Assembly: GCA_022180725.1 (NCBI GenBank)
Contig: BQMO01000002.1
Span: forward strand, 1-64,000
Length of the DNA: 64,000 nt
Origin: Phycisphaerae bacterium
GTDB lineage: Bacteria > Planctomycetota > Phycisphaerae > Phycisphaerales > UBA1924
Reading direction: 5' to 3'
The notes beneath the pieces were generated by a model. The model was given only the letters and a program-made list of their open reading frames with translations, was not told the origin of the DNA and made no database searches. A program made the translations under genes and the position numbers. Positions 53,018 to 61,564 of this stretch are shown here, in pieces; position 1 is the stretch's first letter; each line of letters starts with the position of its first letter.

Positions 53018-54229
53018 TTACTTGGGTTGCGTCGGGGCGACCGGCGCGACCTCGGCGGGCTTGGTCTCGACCGGGACCGGCTTGGGCGTCTGGCGGACGA
53101 AGCCGTAGTACGGAATCTTGATTTCCTTCTCGTCGGGAAGATCGGTGTGAACAACGAGGTAACCGCTGACCGAACCGCCCAGGGACGGGGCCACCCCGCC
53201 GAGCGTGATCATGAACGACGGAACCGTGGTCGGGTCGCCGGACTTCTGCGGAATCTCCTTGACATCCAAGGTTGTGAAGATGGCGCCCATGGCGGCGTTG
53301 GCGGGGAGTTCCTCGACCTTGGAGACCTTGAAGGGCTTGCCGTTGCGGCTCTTGAGGGTGACGATGCTGGAGAGGGCCTGGCCCGGGGTGATGGCCTGCA
53401 ACTGGACGCGCTGCGGATTGACCGCGACATCGCCGAGGATTTCGCCCTGCACGGTGAAGTTGATCACGCGGCCCACCTCGTTCGTGCGGATGGCCACACT
53501 GCCGTTCACCGGCCCCACCGGCGCGGAGGGCGACACGGCGACCTCGACCGGGTACTTCCAGACGGTCTCACCGTTCACCTGCGCTTCAACTCCCGGGAGC
53601 ACGTTGGTTGAGATCGTCGCGATGGTCGGGGTGGCGCCCATGATGGTGAGGTCGGCCTTGCGCGAGGTGACCATGACGGTCATCTTGCGGGCCTCGCCCC
53701 GGCGGACTTCGCCGAGGGAGAGGACCTGCGGATCGGCCATGACCATGGGACGCACGTCGGACTTGAGCGTCAGGACGACCGATCGTGCGGAATCGTCATT
53801 GGTGGAGACAGTCACGGTCGTCGTCTGCGCGCCACGCTTGTGGTTGGGGTCGAACTGGACCTTGATGGTGCCGCTCTCGCCCGGGGCGTAGGTCGTCTTG
53901 GAGAGCGCCGGGACAGTGCACCCGCACGACCCCGCGGTCTTGGTGATCTCGAGCGGGCCCGTGCCGGAGTTCGTGAAGGTGAACTCCGTCTCAACCTTGC
54001 GGTCGTCGCTGATGACGCCGAAGTCGTGGAGTTGGTTCGTGAAGACGATTTTCCCGCCCGAAGAGGGCACCTGCGGCTGGTTGGGGTTGACCTTGGTCAG
54101 CAACTCCGGGTTGACGGGCTGCGGCTTGGTCACTGGTTCTGTCTTGGCCGGGGCCGTGTCCTGCGCCCACGCGCTCATCGCCATGCCCGCCGTCGCCACC
54201 ACCACCGCCGCGAGTTTGATACCGGTCAT
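53018..54229 (-). CDS. exported DUF1573 protein
   Basis: The 403 aa protein has a signal peptide (LAAVVVATAGMAMSAWAQ) and at least two Ig-like beta domains of DUF1573 type. The conserved SCGCTVP lies in the first domain, after FTFTNSGTGPLEI. These proteins are abundant in planctomycetes and their function is unknown. Two nearby ATGs fit; I chose 54229 because AGGAG is 7 nt before it (54235 is too close). The C-terminal tail is Pro/Val-rich. Confidence 0.88.
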   Translation of the reverse strand: MTGIKLAAVVVATAGMAMSAWAQDTAPAKTEPVTKPQPVNPELLTKVNPNQPQVPSSGGKIVFTNQLHDFGVISDDRKVETEFTFTNSGTGPLEITKTAGSCGCTVPALSKTTYAPGESGTIKVQFDPNHKRGAQTTTVTVSTNDDSARSVVLTLKSDVRPMVMADPQVLSLGEVRRGEARKMTVMVTSRKADLTIMGATPTIATISTNVLPGVEAQVNGETVWKYPVEVAVSPSAPVGPVNGSVAIRTNEVGRVINFTVQGEILGDVAVNPQRVQLQAITPGQALSSIVTLKSRNGKPFKVSKVEELPANAAMGAIFTTLDVKEIPQKSGDPTTVPSFMITLGGVAPSLGGSVSGYLVVHTDLPDEKEIKIPYYGFVRQTPKPVPVETKPAEVAPVAPTQPK

Positions 54230-54418
54230 TGCCATGCTCCTGATGCCGCGGCGAACCCTCGCCGCCTGATTGCCGTGTGTGATTCTGGGACCACCGGGCC
54301 GACACGCCCGGGTCATCATTCTTCGCCACTTCCTCCGCGGCGCTCGACGAAAAGACGAGATTGCCGCCATGGGACAGCTACCGTACACGAACCGAATCAG
54401 CATGTGGACTTTTGCGAC

Positions 54419-54424
54419 TATTCT
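54419..54424 (+). promoter_or_regulatory. -10-like TATTCT before dus
   Basis: TATTCT ends 9 nt before the ATG at 54434. Confidence 0.4.
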
Positions 54425-54433
54425 CCGATCGAC

Positions 54434-55609
54434 ATGCTGCGATTAGGCCATGTTCAACTTCAGACGAACCTGCTCCTCGCGCCGATCGCCGGGTACTGCG
54501 ACCTGGCGTTTCGGACGATCTGCCGGGAATGGGGCGGGGTGGGGCTGGCCTGCACGGACTTGCTTTCGCCGCAGGGCCTCCTGCGTGGCACCGCTACCAG
54601 CCTCGACCTGGCGAAAACCAACGACTTCGATAAGCCGGTGGGGATGCAGTTGTACGGGAGCGATCCGGAGATCATGGCGCAGGGCGCTCGCTGGGCGGTG
54701 GAGCACGGCGCGACCATCATCGATATCAACATGGGCTGCCCGGTGGACAAGGTGACGAAGAAGGACGGCGGCTCCAAACTGCTCACCGACCTCCCGCGCA
54801 CCGCCCGCATTGTCGAGCGCGTTGTACGCGAACTGGAGAAGTGCCCACTGGACGCCGCGGCGTGGGCCGCTCGACTCGGCCCCGGGGCGCCCGTGCGTGC
54901 TTCTGCCGCGCCGGTCCCTCTCACGTGCAAGATCCGGCTGTGCTGGCACACGGCCGATTATGACGCCGGGCTGGCCTGCTCGCCGCACCTCGCGCGAGCG
55001 CTCGCCGATGCCGGCGTGGTCGGCGTCACGGTGCACGGGCGGACCACCGAGGACAAGTTCGCGGGCCATGTGCGGCTGGAGGGGATCGCGCGCGTGGTCG
55101 AGGCCGTGGGCGGGCGCATCCCCGTCATCGGGAATGGCGACGTGCGCACGCCGCTCGACGCCGAGCGGATGATCCGTGTGACGGGGTGCGACGGCGTGAT
55201 GATCGGGCGCGGGGCGTTGGCGAGGCCGTGGGTCTTCCGCGATACGTGGGCGCACCTGTGCGAGGTCGGGCTTGGGTCGCGCACAGGCGGGACGCCCGTG
55301 CCACCCATACCGCGGGCGGCGGAGCCGACCGAGGCGGAGAAACTCGCCACTATCCGTCGATTCTTCGACCTGATGCGCGCGTACCGCGACGACCGCTACG
55401 CGCTCTTCCAGATCAACCGCCGCGTCTCGTGGTTCGCGAAGACGCTTCAGCGCGACCTGGGAAACGGCAAACTGGAGAGCATCAAACCCTTCAAGGAAGC
55501 CGTGCGCAACGCGAAAACGCCCGCCGAGGTCCATGAAGCGCTGGATCGATTCGCGGCGGGGGAGTTGCGGGGTGGTTGGGAAGCCCATCCCGAGGAGGCG
55601 GCGGTGTGA
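54434..55609 (+). CDS. dus: tRNA-dihydrouridine synthase
   Basis: This FMN enzyme reduces uridines in the tRNA D loop. The TIM barrel begins LLLAPIAGYCDLAFR; the catalytic Cys is in INMGCPVDKVTKKDGGSKLL; HGRTTEDKF and GNGDVRTPLDAERM bind FMN. The 391 aa protein contains an insertion at about 135-160, after the catalytic loop. The subclass (DusA/B/C) cannot be fixed. The downstream small gene overlaps it by 4 bp. Confidence 0.93.
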   Translation: MLRLGHVQLQTNLLLAPIAGYCDLAFRTICREWGGVGLACTDLLSPQGLLRGTATSLDLAKTNDFDKPVGMQLYGSDPEIMAQGARWAVEHGATIIDINMGCPVDKVTKKDGGSKLLTDLPRTARIVERVVRELEKCPLDAAAWAARLGPGAPVRASAAPVPLTCKIRLCWHTADYDAGLACSPHLARALADAGVVGVTVHGRTTEDKFAGHVRLEGIARVVEAVGGRIPVIGNGDVRTPLDAERMIRVTGCDGVMIGRGALARPWVFRDTWAHLCEVGLGSRTGGTPVPPIPRAAEPTEAEKLATIRRFFDLMRAYRDDRYALFQINRRVSWFAKTLQRDLGNGKLESIKPFKEAVRNAKTPAEVHEALDRFAAGELRGGWEAHPEEAAV

Positions 55610-55974
55610 GGGGCGTGCGACTCAAGGTTGTGGTGCTCACCTTGCTTGTCGCCATCCCGGCATGTGTGGCGATCTGGTGGCATTCGCCCGGCGGGGTGCA
55701 GTGGCGTCGGATGCGCGAGGCCCAGGCCTGGCTGGACTGGGCAACCCCGGCCCTGCGTGAAGACCCTCGCTTGACGGAGTTGGAATATCTGGTCAGCACC
55801 AGCGAGCAGATCTGGGTGCGTGGTACGGTGGAAGCGCCGTCGGACCTGTCGTATCTCGCGGGATTGATTGAGAACCTCGGGCCGCCGTGCCCGGTGCGGC
55901 TGCTGGAGGTCACCGGCCGCGACGGAGAGATTCTTGAACCGACGGCGTACCCCGAGTTCTTTCGCGGGAAGTAG
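55606..55974 (+). CDS. small single-pass membrane protein of unknown function
   Basis: The 122 aa protein has one N-terminal membrane segment (LKVVVLTLLVAIPACVAIWW) and a soluble domain of about 90 residues without recognised motifs. Its GTG start overlaps the dus stop codon (GTGA), so translation is coupled to dus; a functional link is not known. Confidence 0.7.
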   Translation: MRGVRLKVVVLTLLVAIPACVAIWWHSPGGVQWRRMREAQAWLDWATPALREDPRLTELEYLVSTSEQIWVRGTVEAPSDLSYLAGLIENLGPPCPVRLLEVTGRDGEILEPTAYPEFFRGK

Positions 55975-56056
55975 ACCAACGGATACGAGCTTGATTCCCT
56001 GAGCAGTCCGCGGGGCATGAACCGGCCGGCGGGTTGTACGACGCGATCGCGCCGCG

Positions 56057-56995
56057 CTAGTGGTCGCACCCGCCGACGAGCGCCCCGAGCGCGCCCTCGG
56101 GCACGATGGATGCGGCCCCGGCGAGGGTGGGCTCGCCCGCGTGCGGGAAGGCCCGCGACAACTTGTTGAGGATGCCGCTCTTGAACTCGGCTTCTTTCAG
56201 TTTGTACGCCGGGTTGCCCTGCGTCTGCGGAAACTCGTTGGCGATCTTCTTTCGGAGGGCCTCGGCGCGGCGGGCGGGGTCGGGATGGGTGGAGAGAATT
56301 TCCGGGGGCTTGCTGGAGCCGGCGACGGCGTTGAGGATTTCCATGACTTGGACGGCGCCCATGGGGTCGTAGCCGACGGCGACCATGTACTCGGCGCCGA
56401 GCGAGTCGGACTCGGATTCCTGCCGGCGGTCGTAACTCATCAGGAAGAGTTCGGTGGATTGGGCGGCGATCTGGTGGATGAGTTGGGCGCTCTCGCCGGA
56501 ACCCATGGCGGCGGCGGCGACTTCCAGGCCCAGTTGCGCGGCGAGGGTGCGGGAGACACGCTCGTTGCCGTGACGGGCCATGACGTGGCCGATTTCGTGC
56601 CCGAGCACGGCGGCGAGCTGGGCCTCGTTGGTCATTTTCTGCATCAGGCCGCGCGACATGAAGACCTTGCCGCCCGGCAGCGCGAAGGCGTTGATGACGT
56701 TGGAGTCGAGGACGGTGAACTCCCAGGTGAAGGAGGCCATCTTGGGGTCGCGCTCGAGGGCGGGGGCGAGCAGGCTCTTGCCGACGCGCTCAACGTAGAG
56801 GTTGATTTCCGCCCGTGACATGGCCGGGCCCATCTCGGCGAGCATCTGCGGCTTGGCCTCGGCGCCGAGTTGCGCCTCGTGCTGCAAACTCAGGAAGAGC
56901 ATCTGCTGTCGGCCTGTGGTCGCGTTGGTCTGACAGCCCCCGGCCACGATCCCCACTATGGCGCCCAGCAGCACGAGAACGCTTCGGATGAGCAT
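56057..56995 (-). CDS. M48-family metallopeptidase lipoprotein
   Basis: The 312 aa protein has a lipoprotein signal peptide ending VAGGC with Cys21 as lipid site. The zinc motif HEIGH is at residues 133-137, and the third ligand Glu lies in RRQESESDSLGAEYM. It resembles BepA/YfgC and Oma1-type periplasmic proteases that act on misfolded outer-membrane proteins. GGGAGGA sits 8 nt before the ATG. Confidence 0.93.
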   Translation of the reverse strand: MLIRSVLVLLGAIVGIVAGGCQTNATTGRQQMLFLSLQHEAQLGAEAKPQMLAEMGPAMSRAEINLYVERVGKSLLAPALERDPKMASFTWEFTVLDSNVINAFALPGGKVFMSRGLMQKMTNEAQLAAVLGHEIGHVMARHGNERVSRTLAAQLGLEVAAAAMGSGESAQLIHQIAAQSTELFLMSYDRRQESESDSLGAEYMVAVGYDPMGAVQVMEILNAVAGSSKPPEILSTHPDPARRAEALRKKIANEFPQTQGNPAYKLKEAEFKSGILNKLSRAFPHAGEPTLAGAASIVPEGALGALVGGCDH

Positions 56996-57155
56996 CGCGA
57001 GTCCTCCCGACGATCCATCGCCGCCCTCGCCCGGTGCTCCGGCGGCGCGTCGCAGAATGGTACAACATCACCGGTCCCGGCGGGACAGTCACCATGGCGT
57101 CCCGGGCAGTGTGCCCTGAAACGAAGGTACGCAATCCGAAGACCCCTGGGCCGCG

Positions 57156-57710
57156 TTATCGCGCCCGCTTCAACTCGAACTTGAGGGCCTCGCGCTGCGG
57201 GTCCTTGAAGGACACGGTGATCTTCAGCGTGTCGCCGACGGCGTCGTACGTGCAGGCCGACAGGCCGCCGACGTCGGAGGCGTTCGTGAACACGACCTTG
57301 GATTTTTCGACCGTGGTGGCCTTCATGGCGGCCACCCCGTCGCACTCGCCCTTCCAGGGGGCGAAGTCGGGGCCGAAGTGGCGGAGGCGGAGCACCGCGG
57401 CGCCATCCTCGGCCTTGATGGAGAGCATTTCCCAGAGGGTGGTCTTGCCCTCGCTCTGCCAACGGAACATGCCGATGATCGAGTCGGCGCTGGGGGCACT
57501 CCAGGTTTCTTCGACAGGGTCGCCGTGCATGACGCCGCGCCACGTGCCGTGGAGGAAGGCGAGGGCGGCGACTTCGGGGGCGGCCGCATCGCGGATGCGT
57601 CCGAGCGGCACCGGCTCGACGGGCGGGGTTGCTGAACCCGTACCGACCATCGCCACAACCATCCCGGCCGACAACGCCGCGCCGCACACGACCATGCAGG
57701 TGACCTTCAT
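57156..57710 (-). CDS. exported DUF6265-type protein
   Basis: The 184 aa protein has a signal peptide (VTCMVVCGAALSAGMVVAMV) and one beta-barrel-like domain with FLHGTWRGVMHGDPVEETW, SIIGMFRWQSEGKTTLWEML, typical of the DUF6265 family. Function is unknown. The ATG at 57710 has AAGGAGC upstream, and TATGCT on the minus strand (plus 57747-57752) provides a likely -10. Confidence 0.8.
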   Translation of the reverse strand: MKVTCMVVCGAALSAGMVVAMVGTGSATPPVEPVPLGRIRDAAAPEVAALAFLHGTWRGVMHGDPVEETWSAPSADSIIGMFRWQSEGKTTLWEMLSIKAEDGAAVLRLRHFGPDFAPWKGECDGVAAMKATTVEKSKVVFTNASDVGGLSACTYDAVGDTLKITVSFKDPQREALKFELKRAR

Positions 57711-57769
57711 GGACTGCTCCTTGCTCACCCCTGATTGCCCCGTGGCAGCATACCACACGCCGTGGGGCC

Positions 57770-57775
57770 TACGAT
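57770..57775 (+). promoter_or_regulatory. -10-like TACGAT before thr leader peptide
   Basis: TACGAT ends 8 nt before the ATG of the leader peptide, so the transcript would begin almost at that ATG. Confidence 0.5.
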
Positions 57776-57783
57776 CGGCCGAT

Positions 57784-57837
57784 ATGAACGGCCCGACGAC
57801 GCCCACGACTCCGACGACACCCCCCACCACCGCCTGA
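57784..57837 (+). CDS. threonine-rich leader peptide of the thrS attenuator
   Basis: The reading frame MNGPTTPTTPTTPPTTA has 17 residues, of which 8 are Thr (all four ACN codons occur) and 5 are Pro. It stops 34 nt before a hairpin terminator, and thrS lies 366 nt downstream. This matches leader peptides that sense amino-acid supply, as with pheM for pheST in E. coli. When threonyl-tRNA is short, a ribosome would stall on the Thr codons. The peptide itself probably has no other role. The peptide and its context are read directly; the mechanism is inference. Confidence 0.7.
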   Translation: MNGPTTPTTPTTPPTTA

Positions 57838-57838
57838 A

Positions 57839-57848
57839 GGCCGGCCGG
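57839..57848 (+). promoter_or_regulatory. candidate antiterminator segment
   Basis: GGCCGGCCGG directly follows the leader stop codon. Its GGCCGG can pair with CCGGCC at 57876-57881, the 5' arm of the terminator. A ribosome resting on the stop codon would cover this segment; one stalled on earlier Thr codons would leave it free. Confidence 0.55.
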
Positions 57849-57871
57849 CGATGGTCCCTGAGCAGCACGCG

Positions 57872-57899
57872 AAGCCCGGCCCGATGAGGCCGGGCTTTT
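57872..57899 (+). terminator. attenuator hairpin upstream of thrS operon
   Basis: AGCCCGGCC and GGCCGGGCT form a 9 bp stem with loop CGATGA, followed by TTTTGATTTTGG. It is a typical intrinsic terminator placed 16 nt before the ATG of the zinc-ribbon gene, where only upstream transcription (the leader) could meet it. Confidence 0.8.
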
Positions 57900-57915
57900 G
57901 ATTTTGGAGATACGC

Positions 57916-58149
57916 ATGGCAGGTCAACCTGTATGTCTGGTGTGCAAGAAGGTCATGGAGCCCGGGTTCATGACCGATCGCGGGCACGGCCCGGCGGTGA
58001 ATCTCCCGCGGTGGTGCCCCGGCACGCCCGAGGCGAGCTGGTGGAGCGGGGAGGTCAAGCGCTCGCAGGCCGACGCGGGGTTCATCGTCGTGGCGTACCG
58101 ATGCCCGGAGTGCGAGGCGTTGCGGCTCTACGCTCCCGCCGCGAAGTAG
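57916..58149 (+). CDS. small zinc-ribbon protein (DUF6487-like)
   Basis: The 77 aa protein has CLVCKKVM, a Trp-rich centre (RWCPGTPEASWW) and a second knuckle RCPECEALRLY, giving a two-knuckle metal site like the DUF6487 group. Function is unknown. It lies between the attenuator and thrS, so it would be controlled together with thrS if both are on one transcript. Confidence 0.75.
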   Translation: MAGQPVCLVCKKVMEPGFMTDRGHGPAVNLPRWCPGTPEASWWSGEVKRSQADAGFIVVAYRCPECEALRLYAPAAK

Positions 58150-58202
58150 CGTGCCTCTGTTTCTGTTATGTATTCCCGTGTGACCCTTCGGAACCACTCT
58201 CC

Positions 58203-60401
58203 ATGCCCGTCATTACCCTCCCCAACGGCGATAAGAAGGTCTTTGAGAAGCCCGTGACCGCGGCGGAGGTGGCCGCGTCCATCGGCGCCGGCCTGGCGAA
58301 GGCCGCGATCGGCGCGAAAGTGGACGGCGAACTGCGCGATCTTTCAACGGTGCTGGACCGGGATTGCTTGCTGGCGATCGTGACGGCGCCCAAGCCGGGG
58401 CAGGCGGCGTCGGCGGATGCGCTGTACCTCATGCGGCACTCCGCCGCTCACGTGATGGCCGAGGCGATCCAGGACGTACTGGGCAAGGACGTGCTGCTGG
58501 CGTACGGCCCGCCGACCGACACCGGGTTCTTCTACGACATGTACGTGCCCGAGGGAAAGAAACTCTCGACCGACCATTTTGACGCGATCAACACGCGGAT
58601 GGCGGAGATCATCGCGGAGAATCGGACGTTTACGCGGTACGAGCAGGATGCCGAGGCAAGCCTGACGCGTCTGCAACGGGAAGGGAACAAGTACAAGATC
58701 GACAACGCGGAGCGGGCCCTTGGGCGTGCGTCGTCGGTCTACAAGAGTTCCAAACCCGTGGCGGACGCTTCGATGATCCGGAATCCGGACACGACGGGGC
58801 TTTCTTTTTACGCCACCGGGGAACCCGGCAAGAACTGGGAGGACCTCTGCCGCGGCCCGCACGTGCCGAGCACGGGGCGGATCGGGGCGGCCCGCGTCAT
58901 GTCGCTCGCGTCGTCGTACTGGCACGGGGACGAGAACTCGGATCGGCTGACCCGCGTGTACGGGACCGCGTTCGCGTCGCAGGCCGACCTGGATGCGTAC
59001 CTGAACCAACTTGAGCAGGCCAAGGCCCGTGATCACCGTGTGATCGGCAAGAACCTGCGGCTGTTCCACATCGACGAGACCGTGGGCCAGGGGCTGATCC
59101 TGTGGACGCCCAAGGGCGCGATCGTCCGCAAGGAGTTGCAGGCGTTCATCGCGGCCGAACTCAAGAAGCAGGGGTACACCGAGGTTTTTACCCCGCACAT
59201 CGGCTCGTTGGAGTTGTACAAGACCAGCGGGCACTTTCCGTACTACAAGGACGCCCAGTACCCGCCGATCATCGAGCGGGAGACGCTGGAGGCGCTGGCG
59301 GCGTGCTCGTGCGCGGAGGTGATGCGGCGGGTGGAGGGCGTGTCGGCGCGGCTGGCGGCGGGCATCAACGAACGCACCAAGGCCCAGACCATCACCCCCG
59401 ACCGCGTGCTGCCCGACGAGCAACTCGTCAAGGGGTTCATGCTCAAGCCCATGAACTGCCCGCACCACGCGAAGATCTTCGATTCGGCCCCCCACTCGTA
59501 CCGCGACATGCCGGTGCGGCTGGCGGAGTTCGGGACGGTCTACCGCTGGGAACAGTCCGGTGAACTCAACGGCCTCACCCGCGTGCGAGGCTTCACGCAG
59601 GACGACGCGCACCTCTTCTGCACCGAGGACCAGATTCCGGCGGAGATCCAGGGGTGCCTCACGCTTGTGAAGGTAATTTTCGCGACGCTGGGGATGAAGG
59701 ACTACCGCGTGCGGGTGGGCCTGCGCGACCCGGACAGTTCCAAGTACACCGGGAGCGCCGAGAGTTGGGACAAGGCGGAGGCGGCGTGCCTCGAAGCGGC
59801 GGCGTCCCTGGGCGTGGCGTTCAGCAAGGAGCCGGGCGAGGCGGCGTTCTATGGGCCGAAGATCGACTTCGTAGTGAAGGACGTGATCGGGCGCGAGTGG
59901 CAACTGGGGACGGTGCAGGTCGATTACCAGATGGGCAACCGGTTTGACCTGTCGTACATCGGGCCCGACGGCGGGAAGCACCGCCCCGTGGTGATTCACC
60001 GCGCGCCCTTCGGGAGCATGGAGCGGTTCTGCGGCGTGCTCATCGAACACTTCGCGGGGGCATTCCCGACGTGGCTCAGCCCGGAGCAGGTGCGGGTGCT
60101 GCCGATCAGTGAGAAGACCAACGAGTACGCCCAGCGCGTGGCCGGGCTGCTCCGCGAGGCGGGCGTTCGTGTTGGAGTGGACGCCGGGCCTGACCGCATT
60201 CAGGCGAAGGTCAAGGTGGCCGCGGAGGAGAAGATCCCGTACTTGCTCGTGGTGGGGCCGCGCGATGCGGAAGCAGGGACAGTGTCTGTACGGGTGCGTG
60301 GTGTTGAGAAGGACCTAGGCGCGATGCCGCTTTCGGCGTTTGTCGAGGGCGTAGTAGGCGAAATAGCGATTCGACGGGCTGATCTGACCGTGAGGCCGTA
60401 G
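58203..60401 (+). CDS. thrS: threonyl-tRNA synthetase
   Basis: ThrRS charges tRNA-Thr. The 732 aa protein has the full set: TGS domain (ITLPNGDKKVFEKPVT), the editing/SAD domain with HSAAHVMAEAI, the class II core with zinc-binding MNCPHHAKIF, YRWEQSGELNGLTRVRGFTQ and HRAPFGSMERF, and the anticodon-binding domain from about residue 620. It is about 90 residues longer than E. coli ThrS. A second possible promoter (TATGTA near 58168) lies between the zinc-ribbon gene and thrS, so partial escape from attenuation is possible. Confidence 0.97.
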   Translation: MPVITLPNGDKKVFEKPVTAAEVAASIGAGLAKAAIGAKVDGELRDLSTVLDRDCLLAIVTAPKPGQAASADALYLMRHSAAHVMAEAIQDVLGKDVLLAYGPPTDTGFFYDMYVPEGKKLSTDHFDAINTRMAEIIAENRTFTRYEQDAEASLTRLQREGNKYKIDNAERALGRASSVYKSSKPVADASMIRNPDTTGLSFYATGEPGKNWEDLCRGPHVPSTGRIGAARVMSLASSYWHGDENSDRLTRVYGTAFASQADLDAYLNQLEQAKARDHRVIGKNLRLFHIDETVGQGLILWTPKGAIVRKELQAFIAAELKKQGYTEVFTPHIGSLELYKTSGHFPYYKDAQYPPIIERETLEALAACSCAEVMRRVEGVSARLAAGINERTKAQTITPDRVLPDEQLVKGFMLKPMNCPHHAKIFDSAPHSYRDMPVRLAEFGTVYRWEQSGELNGLTRVRGFTQDDAHLFCTEDQIPAEIQGCLTLVKVIFATLGMKDYRVRVGLRDPDSSKYTGSAESWDKAEAACLEAAASLGVAFSKEPGEAAFYGPKIDFVVKDVIGREWQLGTVQVDYQMGNRFDLSYIGPDGGKHRPVVIHRAPFGSMERFCGVLIEHFAGAFPTWLSPEQVRVLPISEKTNEYAQRVAGLLREAGVRVGVDAGPDRIQAKVKVAAEEKIPYLLVVGPRDAEAGTVSVRVRGVEKDLGAMPLSAFVEGVVGEIAIRRADLTVRP

Positions 60402-60551
60402 GCGCTAGCCGCTGAATCACGGTAAGCCCTGTGCTTCGCAACACCAGCATTTTCCATTGAATCCTGTCCGACTACCCTCCGTGCAGTTTGATAGCATTCC
60501 GTACGGTATTCGGTATTGAGCCGTGCCATGTGCCGGTATCGATATTTGCCA
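60402..60551. other. thrS downstream region
   Basis: This AT-richer stretch after thrS shows no hairpin with T tract and no gene I can support. Confidence 0.4.
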
Positions 60552-60581
60552 TTGACACATCAAGCAAGAGTCTGGTAATCT
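60552..60581 (+). promoter_or_regulatory. sigma-70-type promoter
   Basis: TTGACA at 60552-60557 and TAATCT at 60576-60581 are separated by 18 nt, the best housekeeping promoter in the window. Transcription would start near 60588, giving a 5' UTR of about 107 nt for the surface protein gene. Confidence 0.8.
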
Positions 60582-60596
60582 GCGGCAGAGAGACAA

Positions 60597-60612
60597 GGAG
60601 CCGAAAGGCTCC
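60597..60612 (+). promoter_or_regulatory. 5' UTR hairpin with GAAA tetraloop
   Basis: GGAGCC-GAAA-GGCTCC is a perfect 6 bp stem with a GNRA loop about 10 nt into the predicted transcript. It is placed to stabilise the mRNA or to act in regulation. Confidence 0.6.
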
Positions 60613-60694
60613 GCGGAACGTGGACTACTTGATGAGCACGTCTTCTCGCGTGGGGAGCGTGCCTGAGTCGAGGCGTTCGCGTGAGGAGAGAGAC

Positions 60695-61531
60695 ATGAGA
60701 AACAGCATTGGCATTGGGTGCGCGGTCGTGGCCGCGCTCGCCGGGCAGGCCTCGGCGCAGATCAACGTGGCGGCGACGACGAACGCGGCGCTTCTCCAGA
60801 ACGCGCTGATCAACGACGGGTCGATGACGATTCACTCGTTCGTCGTGAGCGGCCAGACGAACGGCGCGATCAGCACGGGCGTGTACTGGACGACCGGGCC
60901 GAACAACTACATGCTCGACCGTCCGGGCATCGTGATCTCGAGCGGCAACGCGGGCGCGTACGGCTCGGGGCCGAACACGTCGGGGTCCTTCTCGCACAAC
61001 TACTTGTCCGGGAACGCCAGCGGCGGCCCCGGCGTGCCGTCGACGCTCGCCGATGATGCGCTGCTGAACCCGATCACCGGCGGCCTCAGCCCGCACTATG
61101 ACGTCACCCGGATCGACATCACGTTCGAAATGAACGCCGGCTTCAACACCGTGGGCTTCGACGTGGTGTTCGGGTCGGACGAGTTCCCCGAGTTTGTCGG
61201 CTCGTCGTACATCGACGGGTTCGGGCTGTACCTGGACGGGAACAACATTGCGTTCCAGAGTGGTTTTCCGATCTCGATCAACCACCCCGGCATGGCCGCG
61301 GTTCCGGAGACGGAACTCGATGGTGTGGTGGTCACGCAGTTCGGCTCGCCGCTGATGCGGTTCCTGCAGCCGGTCGGCGCGGGCATTCACACGCTGACGT
61401 TCATCATCTGCGACACGGCGGACGGCATCTTTGACTCGACGGCGTACATCGCCGGGCTGGGCGTACCGGCCCCGGGCGCGGGCGCGCTGTTCGGGCTGGG
61501 CCTGTTCGCGATGGCTCGTCGTCGCCGCTGA
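60695..61531 (+). CDS. surface protein with choice-of-anchor L domain and C-terminal sorting signal
   Basis: The 278 aa protein has a signal peptide (VVAALAGQASAQ), a choice-of-anchor L-type domain (SFVVSGQTNGAISTGVYW, GIVISSGNAGAYG, FDVVFGSDEFPEFVGS) and a C-terminal tripartite signal: PAPGAGALFGLGLFAMA followed by RRRR. This signal is the planctomycete variant of PEP-CTERM anchoring. GAGGAGAG precedes the ATG at 60695; the frame extends upstream but the signal peptide sets this start. It has its own promoter and terminator. Confidence 0.88.
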   Translation: MRNSIGIGCAVVAALAGQASAQINVAATTNAALLQNALINDGSMTIHSFVVSGQTNGAISTGVYWTTGPNNYMLDRPGIVISSGNAGAYGSGPNTSGSFSHNYLSGNASGGPGVPSTLADDALLNPITGGLSPHYDVTRIDITFEMNAGFNTVGFDVVFGSDEFPEFVGSSYIDGFGLYLDGNNIAFQSGFPISINHPGMAAVPETELDGVVVTQFGSPLMRFLQPVGAGIHTLTFIICDTADGIFDSTAYIAGLGVPAPGAGALFGLGLFAMARRRR

Positions 61532-61564
61532 GTTCCGACCGATCGGAATGAGAGAGATCAACCG

